Origin: an uncultured Acidobacteriota bacterium
GTDB lineage: Bacteria; Acidobacteriota; Terriglobia; Bryobacterales; Bryobacteraceae
NCBI GenBank assembly: GCA_902826685.1
Contig: CADEFT010000019.1
Coordinates: 1 to 64,000, forward strand
DNA: 64,000 nucleotides
Direction: 5' to 3'
The notes beneath the pieces are model-generated. The model was not told the origin of the DNA and did no database searches. It saw nothing but the letters and a program-made list of their open reading frames with translations. A program made the translations under genes and the position numbers. This document shows positions 1 to 10,483 of this stretch, in pieces; position 1 is the first letter of the stretch; each line of letters begins with the position of its first letter.

Positions 1-17
1 GGGCGGTTCCTTTCCAT

Positions 18-23
18 TAGAAT
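18..23 (+). promoter_or_regulatory. candidate -10 box for the MBL-fold gene
   Basis: TAGAAT lies 7 bases before the ATG at 31. A transcript starting about 7 bases past the box would begin at the start codon. The ATG at 22 overlaps this box, which favours the start at 31. No convincing -35 is visible within the window. Confidence 0.4.
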
Positions 24-30
24 GGCGTCG

Positions 31-1683
31 ATGCGCACCCGGATCGTCTCCGCCAGTCTATTCGCCGTCCTCATCGCCGCCGCGCTCTCCCAATCCAGGC
101 TCGAAACCATCCAGCAGGTCGCGCCCGGTGTCTGGTTCCGCGAAGGCGACCTTGAGCGGCTCGGCCATTCCAACAACATCGTCATCGAGATGAAGGACTA
201 CCTCATCGTTGTCGATGCCAACTACCCTTCGGGTGCGAGGGCGTTGATGGCCGATATCAAGAGAGTCTCCTCGAAGCCCGTGAAGTACGTGTTCGATACG
301 CACCATCACGGCGACCACGCCTATGGCAACGCGTTGTGGACTCGCGCGGGGGCGACGACGCTGGCCTACACCGCCGTGGCGCAGGAGATGCGCCGCGTGG
401 AGCCGCAGCGCTGGCTCGCCGATGCCGCGCGGCGCAAGGACGTCGCCGAACTCGGCCTCAAGACGGCGGAGCCGCCGCGCCAGACTTTCGACCGGACGCC
501 GTTCGTTCTCGAAGACTCCACGCGCCGTGTGGAGTTTCACTTTTTCGGCTGGGCGCACACCCGCGGCGACGGCTTCGTCTACCTGCCGAAGGAGCGGATT
601 CTTTGCACCGGCGACGCCGTCACGAACGGTCCCTATAACGGCATGGGCGACGGCAACGCCGCCAACTGGCCCAACGTCGTGCGCAAGGCCCGCGCACTGA
701 ACGTGAAGCGCGTGCTGCCGGCACACGGTCCGCCGGGCGGGCCGGAGGTGCTCGAAGGCGAGGAGCGGTTTCTCACCGAGATCTATGGCCGCGTGGAGCG
801 GGAGATCCGCGCGGGCCGCCGGTTGGACGATCTGGTCGAACGGAAGGATGGCCAGCCGGTGGCGGCGAAGATTCAGTTATCGCCTTCGGTTGGGCATTGG
901 GTGGGTTCGTTTCTCCCCGGCCAGATCCAGGATATCTACCAGCAGATCGCGCAGGAAGCGGACTACGCGGTGCGGGCTCCGAAGCTTGAGAGGGCCGCGG
1001 CGATCGATGGCGACCCCTCGGACTGGAAGGATGCCGCTTTCTCCGATGGCGTGTGGGACATCGCGCGGCTGCGCACCGCGCCGTGGTTCGACCCCGCCAT
1101 CAACCGGCTGACCGATCACGGCAATGAGCCTGGTGAATCCGGCGATCTGCAGGCGCGCTATTACACCGCCTGGGACGACCGGTTCCTCTATCTCGGCGCC
1201 GAGGTGATCGACAACGTCAACGACGTCGACGACCCCGCCCATAGCCCGGATCGCTGGTACTTCAAGGACGCCATCTGCTGGTTCGTGGAGGCGCCGCGCC
1301 GCGCGCTGGGGCAAAGCTTTGGTGAGCGCGATCATGCCTTATGCTTTGTCATGGACGCCCGCAAGCCTTCCTATGGCGCGTGGTGGCGCCACGGGTCGGC
1401 GGCCCGCTCCTATATAGAGGAGCCGCTGACGGCGGCCGAGTACGGCATCCGCTTCAAGCCGGGGTCCGGCGATTTCACCTTCGAGGCACGGGTGCCGTTC
1501 TCCGTGCTTGGAACCACGCCGCGGGTGGGCGATGAATATGGCGTTCAGATCGTCCATACCGATCCCGACGGTGGGGGCTATGGCGGACACTTTCTGCTCT
1601 ACGGCCGTGGCGACGACGATTCCACCTGGGGCCGGATGCGCCTCGACGGACCGGCCACACCGCCCGGGCGAAAGCGCGAATAA
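31..1683 (+). CDS. exported MBL-fold metallohydrolase with C-terminal CBM9-like domain
   Basis: The product is about 550 residues when started at the ATG at 31, which gives a clean Sec signal peptide (MRTRIVSASLFAVLIAAALS). The N-terminal half is a metallo-beta-lactamase fold: the zinc motif THHHGDHAYGN is visible, followed by further ligand-like segments (a GWAHTRGD region, TGDAV, and LPAHGPPGG). The C-terminal ~230 residues begin at an IDGDPSDW segment and continue with YYTAWDDRFLYLGAEV, typical of the CBM9-like domain that often ends secreted carbohydrate-active proteins. The substrate cannot be told from sequence; MBL hydrolases of this kind act on lactams, esters or phosphoesters. The gene ends 2 bases from the convergent CotH gene. 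Family assignment is firm; the fusion partner is a moderately confident call. Confidence 0.85.
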   Translation: MRTRIVSASLFAVLIAAALSQSRLETIQQVAPGVWFREGDLERLGHSNNIVIEMKDYLIVVDANYPSGARALMADIKRVSSKPVKYVFDTHHHGDHAYGNALWTRAGATTLAYTAVAQEMRRVEPQRWLADAARRKDVAELGLKTAEPPRQTFDRTPFVLEDSTRRVEFHFFGWAHTRGDGFVYLPKERILCTGDAVTNGPYNGMGDGNAANWPNVVRKARALNVKRVLPAHGPPGGPEVLEGEERFLTEIYGRVEREIRAGRRLDDLVERKDGQPVAAKIQLSPSVGHWVGSFLPGQIQDIYQQIAQEADYAVRAPKLERAAAIDGDPSDWKDAAFSDGVWDIARLRTAPWFDPAINRLTDHGNEPGESGDLQARYYTAWDDRFLYLGAEVIDNVNDVDDPAHSPDRWYFKDAICWFVEAPRRALGQSFGERDHALCFVMDARKPSYGAWWRHGSAARSYIEEPLTAAEYGIRFKPGSGDFTFEARVPFSVLGTTPRVGDEYGVQIVHTDPDGGGYGGHFLLYGRGDDDSTWGRMRLDGPATPPGRKRE

Positions 1684-1685
1684 CG

Positions 1686-3923
1686 TTACGGCGCGGCGGG
1701 CGCGTTCGGAGCCCCGGGCGTTGGCGCCGACAGCGTCCCGATGGTGGAGCCGCCATCCGGTGAACGGCCGTAGGAAACGTCGGTGCGCTGCGCCGGGAAC
1801 GCCACCGTGTCGATGAGCGTAGTGCCGTCGGCCGCGTAGATGGAAAGCGATTCGCCATCGGCGCTGAGCGAGAAACTGGCATGCCGGGGTCCTTGCGCCG
1901 GTTCGCTGTCGGCCATGAAAACCAGGTAGCCGCCCGCCGGAATCACTACGCCCTCGCCCACCTTCCACTTGGTCGGGTTCTGCGGATTGTCGGTGATGTA
2001 CATCCCGCTCATATTCACTGACTGTGAGCTCGGGTTGTAAACTTCGAACCAATCCTCGTATGCGTCGGCTTCGTCGGGATCCTGGAAAAAGCTGTCGTTA
2101 TCGGCCATGATTTCGTTGATCACCAGAGTGCCGGCCGGATTGCCGGGCACCAGCACAGTAGCGGCGGACTGGCGATTCCACGCCTTTGGCGAAGGATCGT
2201 TGGTGGGCTCCCAACGCGATCCGGACAGGCCGAGACGGATCTGCGATTCGCCGGCATTCAACGCCGCGACCGTGACGGTGTCGATGGGCGTGCTCGCGCT
2301 GGCGGCGCTCGAGAACAGATGAAGCCGGCCGCCGGCCGCGGGCATGCGGAAGGGCGCGTGCGCCGCGCCTTCGCCGGTCTCTCCGTCAAGCCACACGATG
2401 AGATACTCACCGTCGGCGAGCGTGACCGAAGGCAGCGCGAATTTGGTGGGATTGGCGGAGTCGTCGGATAGATAGAAGCCGTTGAGGGACATCGGTCCGG
2501 GGCCCACGTTATGAATCTCGACCCAGGGATCGGAGTCGCCCGCTTCATCCTTCAACGCTCCCGTGTCGTTGGCGGCCAACTCGTTGATGCGAACATCCAC
2601 CGGCTGCGCCTGCCCATTGAGATAGTTGCGGAGAAACGCATAGCGGTCGCGGACGAATTGGTTCACCCCGGGGATGGTGCCCACCTGGGAATTGATTCCG
2701 GTTTCAAACTGCGCGAGCGTATAGGCCTTATTTGGATCCGCCGTCACGTGCGGACGAATCAGGGTGGCCAGTTCGGTCACGCGGGCGGACATGGCGTCCG
2801 GATTGAAGCTTTCGCGCAGCAGGCGAGCCAGCGCGCGCAGGTAGAGACGGCGGTATTCGGGAACGGCCCAAAGTTTCTCAAGTAGTGGACGCGCGTTGTT
2901 GGCCGCATTGCCGCCGCCACCGCCGGGCCCGCCGCCAGTGGCCGCGGTGGGCAGCCAGAACGGATCGGTCGTCGCCGGCACCGCGATGCGCGGCGTCCCG
3001 TCTCCGGTGATGCCGAACGACTCGTTGTTGTCCCACTGGATATGAACGAACTTGCCGTCCTTGGTGCGGTCGTAGAGGTAGTATTCCGCCGCCACGCCAA
3101 GGTAGGAATCCAGATTGACGACAAGGTTATTGACGGCCATGCCCTGCATCCAGTTCTCCACGTCGGCGATGCCCTCGATGCGCGCGGGCAGTTCCGCGGC
3201 CGGGGAATTGTTCAGAATGTCCAGGAACTGGATGAGGCGGGCGTAGTCGTTCTTCTCTTCGTTGGTCTTCAGAATATAGACGTTCTGATAAGCGGACTGG
3301 CTCGCTCCCAGCCACGCCAGGTTCGGGCGCGATGCACCGCCGCCCATCTGTTCCTCGCCCTCATACAGATTGCCGTCTTCATCGGAGCCCCAGCGGCTTT
3401 GCATCATCGTCTTGTCGGGCTGCTCCACCGCCAGGTAGAGTCCATAAAAGGCGTCATTGACGTACAGCCTCACGTAAACCGAACGCAGCGCCGCCGCGTA
3501 TCTTCCGGCCATGTCATGCAGAAGCTTTTCGCGCATGAAGTCGGGCTGAAGGTCGAAATTGTTGAGATTCAGCTTTTTCAGTCCGAAGAAATTCGCGTCG
3601 TCCACATACTCGTTGAAATCGAGCTTGAACGGCTTCTTGATACCGTTACGCTGCGCCGAAGAGTTTCCCTTGAAGCGGCAGCCAATGCGATCCAGCGTCA
3701 CGTCTCCGGATCGGAACCGGCAAGGAAAGTAGGGATCGGCGGGATCGCTCTGATGCGCGCGAAGCAACGTGTTATACCAGGCCGGATCATCGAAATAAAG
3801 GCGAATCTCGCGCACTTCCGTATCGTTGAAGAACGGAGCGGCGCGATCGGTTAGCACTGGCAGGGTTTGCGCGGCGGCGAACTGCGACAGGGCGAGCGTC
3901 AGAGCGGCGAGCATTGTAGTCAT
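1686..3923 (-). CDS. secreted CotH-like kinase with two lamin tail domains
   Basis: A protein of about 745 residues with a signal peptide ending near SQFAAAQ. The CotH domain (about residues 25-440) shows the typical GCRFKGNSS, KKPFKLDFNEYV and LNNFDLQPDFMREKL blocks. Two lamin-tail (LTD) domains follow, each opening with INE: VRINELAANDTGAL and LVINEIMADNDS. CotH proteins are atypical kinases that phosphorylate proteins, first described on spore coats; in non-sporulating Gram-negatives they are found as exported proteins often with LTD or CBM partners. The usual WDxDxxFG-type motif reads WDNNESFG, so one acidic position may be replaced. I start at the ATG at 3923, which has AAGG 6 bases upstream; the longer reading begins at a TTG. 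A poly-Gly linker (GGGPGGGGGN) interrupts the CotH domain. Confidence 0.85.
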   Translation of the reverse strand: MTTMLAALTLALSQFAAAQTLPVLTDRAAPFFNDTEVREIRLYFDDPAWYNTLLRAHQSDPADPYFPCRFRSGDVTLDRIGCRFKGNSSAQRNGIKKPFKLDFNEYVDDANFFGLKKLNLNNFDLQPDFMREKLLHDMAGRYAAALRSVYVRLYVNDAFYGLYLAVEQPDKTMMQSRWGSDEDGNLYEGEEQMGGGASRPNLAWLGASQSAYQNVYILKTNEEKNDYARLIQFLDILNNSPAAELPARIEGIADVENWMQGMAVNNLVVNLDSYLGVAAEYYLYDRTKDGKFVHIQWDNNESFGITGDGTPRIAVPATTDPFWLPTAATGGGPGGGGGNAANNARPLLEKLWAVPEYRRLYLRALARLLRESFNPDAMSARVTELATLIRPHVTADPNKAYTLAQFETGINSQVGTIPGVNQFVRDRYAFLRNYLNGQAQPVDVRINELAANDTGALKDEAGDSDPWVEIHNVGPGPMSLNGFYLSDDSANPTKFALPSVTLADGEYLIVWLDGETGEGAAHAPFRMPAAGGRLHLFSSAASASTPIDTVTVAALNAGESQIRLGLSGSRWEPTNDPSPKAWNRQSAATVLVPGNPAGTLVINEIMADNDSFFQDPDEADAYEDWFEVYNPSSQSVNMSGMYITDNPQNPTKWKVGEGVVIPAGGYLVFMADSEPAQGPRHASFSLSADGESLSIYAADGTTLIDTVAFPAQRTDVSYGRSPDGGSTIGTLSAPTPGAPNAPAAP

Positions 3924-3998
3924 CCTGTAACCTTGGAATCGCCGCAACGCCCGAAGGTTGCGGAACGGGCGGGATCCTTTACGTTTTTAGCAAAGCCT

Positions 3999-4922
3999 TC
4001 AGTCGGCGGCGAGCAGGCGGGCCACCCATTCCGGTTCCGCCGGCTCCATCGCGATGGGCAAACCCTTGGCGAGTCCCCATCGATGAAGCCAGGACAACCC
4101 TTTGGGCCCGATATAGGGATCCGGAAGGCGGTACGCTTCGTCGCTGAGAGCGGCGGCGAGGCTGACAAAGGAATACCCGCGCCGTTCCAGACGGCGGGCC
4201 ACCGCATCGAAGTGATCGGCGTTGAGCCGGTTGCAGTGGATGAGCAGGGTTTGAGCCGGCTCCCGCCCCAGCACCTCGCGGGAACGCTTCTCAAAGAAGG
4301 CGAAGTTCTCTTCCATGTAGTTGACATAAGCGGCGGCGACGCGTCGCATGCCCGCCGTGTCCGCTTTCTGGAAAGCGCGCTCGTAGGCACCGGCGAAGAC
4401 CCATTCCTGATTGTCGAAAGTGACCGGCGCCACTTCGTATCCCTGTTGCGAAAGATACCCGGCGAGGCCTTCCTTGGTGGCGGCATCGGCGCCTGTGTGC
4501 AGGAACGGATGGCGGAAATAGCGCAGGCTTTTGCGGCGTGCGCCAAGCAGTTCGCGTGTGATCGGCTCGCCCGCGGCCACATCGGCGGCGAAACGCTCAA
4601 GCGGTACCCGGTTGGCGTCGAAGTGCGATGCCGTATGGTTGCCGAGTTCCATGCCCGCATCGAGCCACATGTTCAGGATCTCTCGCGTCACGGCCGGCGA
4701 GGCGCCGCGCTGTTCAGTGACGAAGCCGATGGCGGGAATCCGATGCTTGCCAAGAGCGTCCAGCAGACGGCGGGAAATCCCGCGCGCGTCCGCGGCGGGC
4801 GCGTTCTGCACCGGCAGGTCGTCGATGGTGACGCACACGCGCCGCGGCGGATTCGGTGCATGCCAGGCAAACGCCAGCAACGCGGCGCCGCAGAATGCGA
4901 TTGCAAGTCGGCTCGGCCCCAT
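3999..4922 (-). CDS. polysaccharide deacetylase family protein (NodB-like)
   Basis: 307 residues starting MGPSRLAIAF, with a hydrophobic export signal. The NodB homology domain is recognisable: VCVTIDDLPV carries the catalytic/metal Asp pair, and LGNHTASHFD carries the metal-binding H-(S/T)-x-x-H motif. Carbohydrate esterase family 4 enzymes remove N- or O-acetyl groups from chitin, peptidoglycan or xylan. The frame stays open upstream to 5936, but that extension lies antisense over the sialidase gene and is low-complexity shadow, so the start at 4922 is preferred. It is transcribed divergently from the sialidase-like gene, 69 bases away. Confidence 0.85.
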   Translation of the reverse strand: MGPSRLAIAFCGAALLAFAWHAPNPPRRVCVTIDDLPVQNAPAADARGISRRLLDALGKHRIPAIGFVTEQRGASPAVTREILNMWLDAGMELGNHTASHFDANRVPLERFAADVAAGEPITRELLGARRKSLRYFRHPFLHTGADAATKEGLAGYLSQQGYEVAPVTFDNQEWVFAGAYERAFQKADTAGMRRVAAAYVNYMEENFAFFEKRSREVLGREPAQTLLIHCNRLNADHFDAVARRLERRGYSFVSLAAALSDEAYRLPDPYIGPKGLSWLHRWGLAKGLPIAMEPAEPEWVARLLAAD

Positions 4923-4972
4923 GAATTCAAGGATAGGACAAGCGCATGCGGGGGATGATGAAAGCGCTGCGT

Positions 4973-4978
4973 TAGAAT
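4973..4978 (+). promoter_or_regulatory. candidate -10 box for the sialidase-like gene
   Basis: TAGAAT within GTTAGAATAAG, 13 bases before the ATG at 4992. It lies in the short divergent intergenic region. No clear -35 hexamer is seen 16-18 bases upstream. Confidence 0.4.
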
Positions 4979-4991
4979 AAGCCCACCTGTC

Positions 4992-6170
4992 ATGATCTGG
5001 GCCTTTCTCTTCGCCATGTTCGCCGGGGCCGCCGGACCCGCTTACGAATCGGAACTGATCTTCCCGCTCCGCACCGAACACAACCACGCTTCGATGATCG
5101 TGGAACTGCCCAACGGCGACCTGCTCACCTGCTGGTATCGCGGTTCCGGCGAGCGGCAGGCCGACGATGTGCAGATTCTGGGCGCGCGGCGGAAGAAGGG
5201 ATCGAAGCAATGGTCGGCGCCGTTTGTGCTGGCCGACACGCCCGGCTTCCCCGATACCAATCCCACGATGTTCGTCGACAGCCGGCGGCGGCTGTGGCTG
5301 ATCTGGCAGGTCATCGTCGCCAACGAATGGCACACCGCGCTCACCGAATATCGCATCACTTCGGATTGGGCGGGCGACGGCGCGCCGAAGTGGCAGTTGA
5401 GTGAGCCGCTGCTTGTGGTGCCGCGCAACTTCGCGCCAACGGTGGAGAAAGCCGTGGCGGCGCGAGCCAAGGGCGCGGCTCCCGATAGCGCGCTCGGCAA
5501 ATGGGCGGAACGCACGCTGCGCAACGGCGCCGACAAGTACTTCTCGCGCATGGGCTGGATGACGCGCGCGCATCCGGTGGAACTCGCTTCGGGCCGCATC
5601 CTGGTGCCGCTCTATTCCGATGGCTATTCTTTTTCCCTGGTGGCGTTCACCGACGATGGTGGGCGCACGTGGTCGACAGGCGAGCCGATGGTGGGCGGAG
5701 GCAACATCCAGCCGAGCATCGCGCAGCGGAAGGATGGAACGCTGGTGGCCTACATGCGCGACAACGGGCCGCCCCCCAAGCGGTTGCAGGTGACTGAGTC
5801 CAGGGATCAGGGAGTCACCTGGTCGCCGGTGGAAGATTCGGAAGTTCCCAACCCCGGCAGCGGCTCGGAAGTCACCGTGCTGGGCGACGGCACCTGGGCG
5901 CTGGTCAATAACGATCTCGAAAAAGACCGCTATCACCTGGTGCTGAGTCTTTCAGACGACGAGGGCCGCACCTGGAAATGGAAGCGCACTCTGGAACTCG
6001 ACGAGAAGAACACCACACGCGGCCGGTTTCACTACCCGTCGATCCTTCAGGGCAAGGACGGCACCATTCACGTGACCTACACCTATTCGCTGCGCCACCT
6101 TCCGCGCGGCGAGCCGCATGAGTCGATCAAGCACGCGCAATTTTCGCTCGACTGGGCCAAGGGAAAGTGA
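4992..6170 (+). CDS. sialidase-superfamily BNR/Asp-box glycosyl hydrolase
   Basis: 392 residues with a short signal peptide (cleavage near AGAAGPAY). Three Asp-box repeats of the S/T-x-D-x-G-x-T-W type are visible: FTDDGGRTWS, SRDQGVTWSP and LSDDEGRTWKW, marking a six-bladed beta-propeller of the sialidase/neuraminidase superfamily. An N-terminal arginine motif (FPLRTEHNHASM) is consistent with this group. Many bacterial members of the group act on rhamnogalacturonan or other glycans rather than sialic acid, so the substrate is uncertain. The gene ends 3 bases from the convergent CRTAC1 gene. Together with the deacetylase, CotH and MBL proteins it forms a run of exported proteins. Confidence 0.8.
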   Translation: MIWAFLFAMFAGAAGPAYESELIFPLRTEHNHASMIVELPNGDLLTCWYRGSGERQADDVQILGARRKKGSKQWSAPFVLADTPGFPDTNPTMFVDSRRRLWLIWQVIVANEWHTALTEYRITSDWAGDGAPKWQLSEPLLVVPRNFAPTVEKAVAARAKGAAPDSALGKWAERTLRNGADKYFSRMGWMTRAHPVELASGRILVPLYSDGYSFSLVAFTDDGGRTWSTGEPMVGGGNIQPSIAQRKDGTLVAYMRDNGPPPKRLQVTESRDQGVTWSPVEDSEVPNPGSGSEVTVLGDGTWALVNNDLEKDRYHLVLSLSDDEGRTWKWKRTLELDEKNTTRGRFHYPSILQGKDGTIHVTYTYSLRHLPRGEPHESIKHAQFSLDWAKGK

Positions 6171-6173
6171 CCG

Positions 6174-7880
<1,707 letters not shown>

Positions 7881-7884
7881 CGTC

Positions 7885-8271
7885 TCAGGATACGCTGGCG
7901 ACGCGAAGCCCGAGGTGGACGAATGGATCGAAGTCGCGATCGGAGTGCAGCAGGTGATGGCCGTCCGCGATGCACCGCGTGGCGATCAGGCAATCGATCG
8001 TCTTGCGGACGGTGACACCCCGGCGCCGCAGGGTCCGCAAGTACCGCGCCGCCACTTCCAGCCCGCCGATCTCGATCACAGTGAGCGAGGTGAGCAGCCC
8101 CCAGGCGGATTCAAATTCCCTCGCGGTGTTGAATCCCTGCAGAACCTCTGTGAGAATCAGGTCGCCGACGGCGAGAGGCTCCCGCCCCAGGAGCAGGTCC
8201 AGCGCTTCAGTTTCCGCTGTGTCCGCGCCGCGGAAATAGTCAATCCAGACGCTCGAATCGACCAGGATCAA
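7885..8271 (-). CDS. vapC: VapC-family PIN-domain toxin
   Basis: 128 residues. PIN-domain acidic residues are in place: ILVDSSVWIDYFR near the N-terminus, LTEVLQGF (E), TIDCLIATRC (D) and LHSDRDFDPF (D), matching a Mg-dependent ribonuclease that cleaves tRNA or other RNA. The start is TTG inside the stop of vapB (shared TTGA, 4-base overlap), the usual translational coupling of a vapBC operon in antitoxin-toxin order. The module looks intact. VapBC pairs normally repress their own promoter through VapB. Confidence 0.92.
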   Translation of the reverse strand: MILVDSSVWIDYFRGADTAETEALDLLLGREPLAVGDLILTEVLQGFNTAREFESAWGLLTSLTVIEIGGLEVAARYLRTLRRRGVTVRKTIDCLIATRCIADGHHLLHSDRDFDPFVHLGLRVASVS

Positions 8272-8462
8272 TCGTCTCTCCGCATGGCATCCAGATCTCC
8301 CTGCCAGTCAATTTTGCCGCGCAGTTTGCGCAGTTCCGCTTGCCTGCTCAGCCGCAGCAAAGTCTCAAGCCCGCGCTCGACCGCCTCTTTCTTCGTCTTG
8401 ATGCCGGTGGCGCGCAAGGTGTCCCGCATCAATTTATCGTCGATGACGATATTAGTCCGCAT
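8268..8462 (-). CDS. vapB: VapB-type antitoxin
   Basis: 64 residues starting MRTNIVIDDKLM, the characteristic ribbon-helix-helix DNA-binding start of VapB antitoxins of this subfamily, followed by KTKKEAVERGLETLL (helices) and an acidic C-terminus (WQGDLDAMRRDD) that would wrap the PIN toxin. A longer open frame continues upstream to 8762, but it is antisense to the phosphoesterase gene and is not the real start. It overlaps vapC by 4 bases. Confidence 0.92.
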   Translation of the reverse strand: MRTNIVIDDKLMRDTLRATGIKTKKEAVERGLETLLRLSRQAELRKLRGKIDWQGDLDAMRRDD

Positions 8463-8479
8463 GACTAGACGATAGCCTG

Positions 8480-9355
8480 TCAGGCGGCCGGGCCGTAGGT
8501 CCGGTACCGCCAGGAAACCGACGCCCCATCGACGGTCAGAACGCCGAAGCCTTCCGGATGCACGCCCCATTTCGGCCCGCGCCAGGATTCGCCGCACACC
8601 GAACCCGAAGTGATGTACTGGCAGCCGCGGTATTCCAGCGTTTCGCGGATATGCGTGTGGCCTTGCAGCACCGCCTTGATGTTGTACCGGTGCAGCAACT
8701 CCAGCACCTCGGCGGCGTTGTTGACGACGATCATGCGGTAATCGTGCTTCGGCATCATCCACTGCAGCACGCCGGTAGAAAGTGGGATGTGCGTCACCGC
8801 CACGACCGGCGTGACGGTGCCGGTCTTCTCAAGATCGGCCCGCAGCCAATCCATCTGTTCCTCGTCGATGTGGCCGATGTAGGCGCGGGCGGGTGTCAGG
8901 CCGATCGAATCGAGCACGACAAAATGCCAGCCCCGATAGTCGAACGAGTAATAGCGGCGTCCGATGCGATCCTCGTACATCTTCTTTCCGTATTCGGCGG
9001 CGGAGGGTGAGACGCCGCTGCGTTCATAGAGTCCGAAGACGTCGTGGTTTCCCAGCGTATTGTGCAGCGGCGCCTCGATTCTGGCGGCGGTATCGCGGTA
9101 AAGACCGTAGAGAAGCCTGGCGCGATCGCGCGGCACGGCGAGCGCATCGAACACCAGATCGCCCCCGGCGATGACGAACGACGGGCGTAAGCGGTTGATG
9201 GCGGCCAGGCATTCCCGGCACCGCTCGGCCGCGCGCAGTTCCGGTTGAATGTGGAGATCGGTGACGTGGACGAAGGTGAAATTCGCCTTCGCGGCGGACG
9301 CCAGGGGAGGCACGGCCATGGCCGCCATCCACGCCCGCCGGCTGAGGGGTGTCAT
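8480..9355 (-). CDS. exported calcineurin-like metallophosphoesterase
   Basis: 291 residues from an ATG that overlaps the stop of the upstream esterase (ATGA). The N-terminus LSRRAWMAAMAVPPLASAA resembles a Tat signal. All five metallophosphoesterase motifs can be read: VTDLHIQP, GGDLVFD, GNHDVF, VTHIPL and GHTHIRE, so the di-metal site looks complete. Family members hydrolyse phosphomono- or diesters, including 3',5'-cAMP or phospholipids; the substrate here is unknown. Coupling to the esterase suggests joint expression and perhaps a shared organophosphate/ester scavenging role (inference). Confidence 0.9.
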   Translation of the reverse strand: MTPLSRRAWMAAMAVPPLASAAKANFTFVHVTDLHIQPELRAAERCRECLAAINRLRPSFVIAGGDLVFDALAVPRDRARLLYGLYRDTAARIEAPLHNTLGNHDVFGLYERSGVSPSAAEYGKKMYEDRIGRRYYSFDYRGWHFVVLDSIGLTPARAYIGHIDEEQMDWLRADLEKTGTVTPVVAVTHIPLSTGVLQWMMPKHDYRMIVVNNAAEVLELLHRYNIKAVLQGHTHIRETLEYRGCQYITSGSVCGESWRGPKWGVHPEGFGVLTVDGASVSWRYRTYGPAA

Positions 9356-10443
9356 CGGAACAGCAGCGGCGCGAGCTCGCCCAGATACTGCCGCCAAACC
9401 GTGTACGTGTGCGCCCCTTCGGTGCGGCGATAGTTGTGATTGACGCCGCGCGATTTCAGCAGCGCGGCCAGCTTGTCATTGCGCTCGATCAGAAAATCCG
9501 AACTGCCGCAGCCGATCCAGAGCAGGTTCAACTTTCCGTTGGTTGCCTTGGCATCGGCCAACAGGGCTTGAAAGCGGGTCTCGAAATCCTGCGGCACGGC
9601 GGAGCTGAAGGCCGCCACGGCGCTGAACAGCTCGAGGTGGCCCAGACCCACGGCGAGCGACTGGCCGCCGCCCATCGAAAGGCCCGCGATGGCGCGATTG
9701 GCGCGCCCGGGCGCGACGCGATACTTCGATTCCGCCATCGGAATCACTTCCTTCAACAGGTATTCCTCGAACAGAGCCGTGTTTTTGGCCTGTAACTCGC
9801 GGGGCGAACCGAAGGGCACCGCGTGCCCATACGGCATCACCACCACCATCGGCACCGCCTTCTTTTCGGCGATCAGGTTGTCGAGGATGAAATTGGCGTT
9901 GCCGGCCAGCGTCCAGCCGCCCGCGGTGTCGTTCGACCCGTGCAGCAGATACAGCACCGGATAACGGCGCGAACGCTCCTTCACGTAGCCTGGCGGCGTG
10001 TAAACCCAAACCCAGCGCGGCTCGCCGCCGGTGACTTTCGAATGCTGCCAGTTGATGTCCACCGAACCGTGCGGCACGTCGCGCGCCTGCCACAGCGCTG
10101 GGGAGTCGGCGGGCACTTCCACCATGCTGGCCGAAGTCAGAGAACGCAGCTTGATGCGCGGATTTACCGGGTCGGCGATGGTGACGCCATCGACGGTGAA
10201 CGAATAGAGGTAAATGCTGGGGGGAAGCGGGCCGGACGTGTAACTCCAGACGCCCTCCGCCGATGGCGTCATCTTCTCGCGCGCATCGGTGGGCATCCAG
10301 TCGCCGAAGAACGCGACCTCGGACGCCTTGGGGGCGCGGATGCGGAAGGTGACGCGTTTATCGGAATGAACTTCGGGAGACACCACCGGCGGCGGGCCGG
10401 GCGACTGGGCGAAGGCAATCGCCGCTGCGAACCAGGTAAGCAT
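9352..10443 (-). CDS. exported esterase (esterase D/feruloyl-esterase-like) with N-terminal CBM48/E-set domain
   Basis: 363 residues with signal peptide MLTWFAAAIAFAQS. Residues about 25-120 resemble an early-set/CBM48-like Ig fold (VTFRIRAPKASEVAFFGDW, YLYSFTVDGV). The C-terminal alpha/beta hydrolase shows VLYLLHGSND (oxyanion region), the nucleophile elbow AGLSMGGGQS, an acidic residue near LLWIGCGSSDFL, and EGAHTYTVW for the catalytic His. This order matches feruloyl/acetyl-xylan esterases of the putative esterase family. I chose the ATG at 10443 because it starts the signal peptide. The phosphoesterase follows with an ATGA overlap. Confidence 0.87.
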   Translation of the reverse strand: MLTWFAAAIAFAQSPGPPPVVSPEVHSDKRVTFRIRAPKASEVAFFGDWMPTDAREKMTPSAEGVWSYTSGPLPPSIYLYSFTVDGVTIADPVNPRIKLRSLTSASMVEVPADSPALWQARDVPHGSVDINWQHSKVTGGEPRWVWVYTPPGYVKERSRRYPVLYLLHGSNDTAGGWTLAGNANFILDNLIAEKKAVPMVVVMPYGHAVPFGSPRELQAKNTALFEEYLLKEVIPMAESKYRVAPGRANRAIAGLSMGGGQSLAVGLGHLELFSAVAAFSSAVPQDFETRFQALLADAKATNGKLNLLWIGCGSSDFLIERNDKLAALLKSRGVNHNYRRTEGAHTYTVWRQYLGELAPLLFR

Positions 10444-10483
10444 CCCTTGATTCTGCCCGAAACCGCCGCCGGATGGGGAGCAG

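Noticed and set aside
3999..5936. 645-residue reading of the polysaccharide deacetylase frame
   Set aside because: The upstream 338 codons run antisense to the sialidase-like gene and look like high-GC shadow (Arg/Gly/His-rich); the enzyme has its own signal at 4922.
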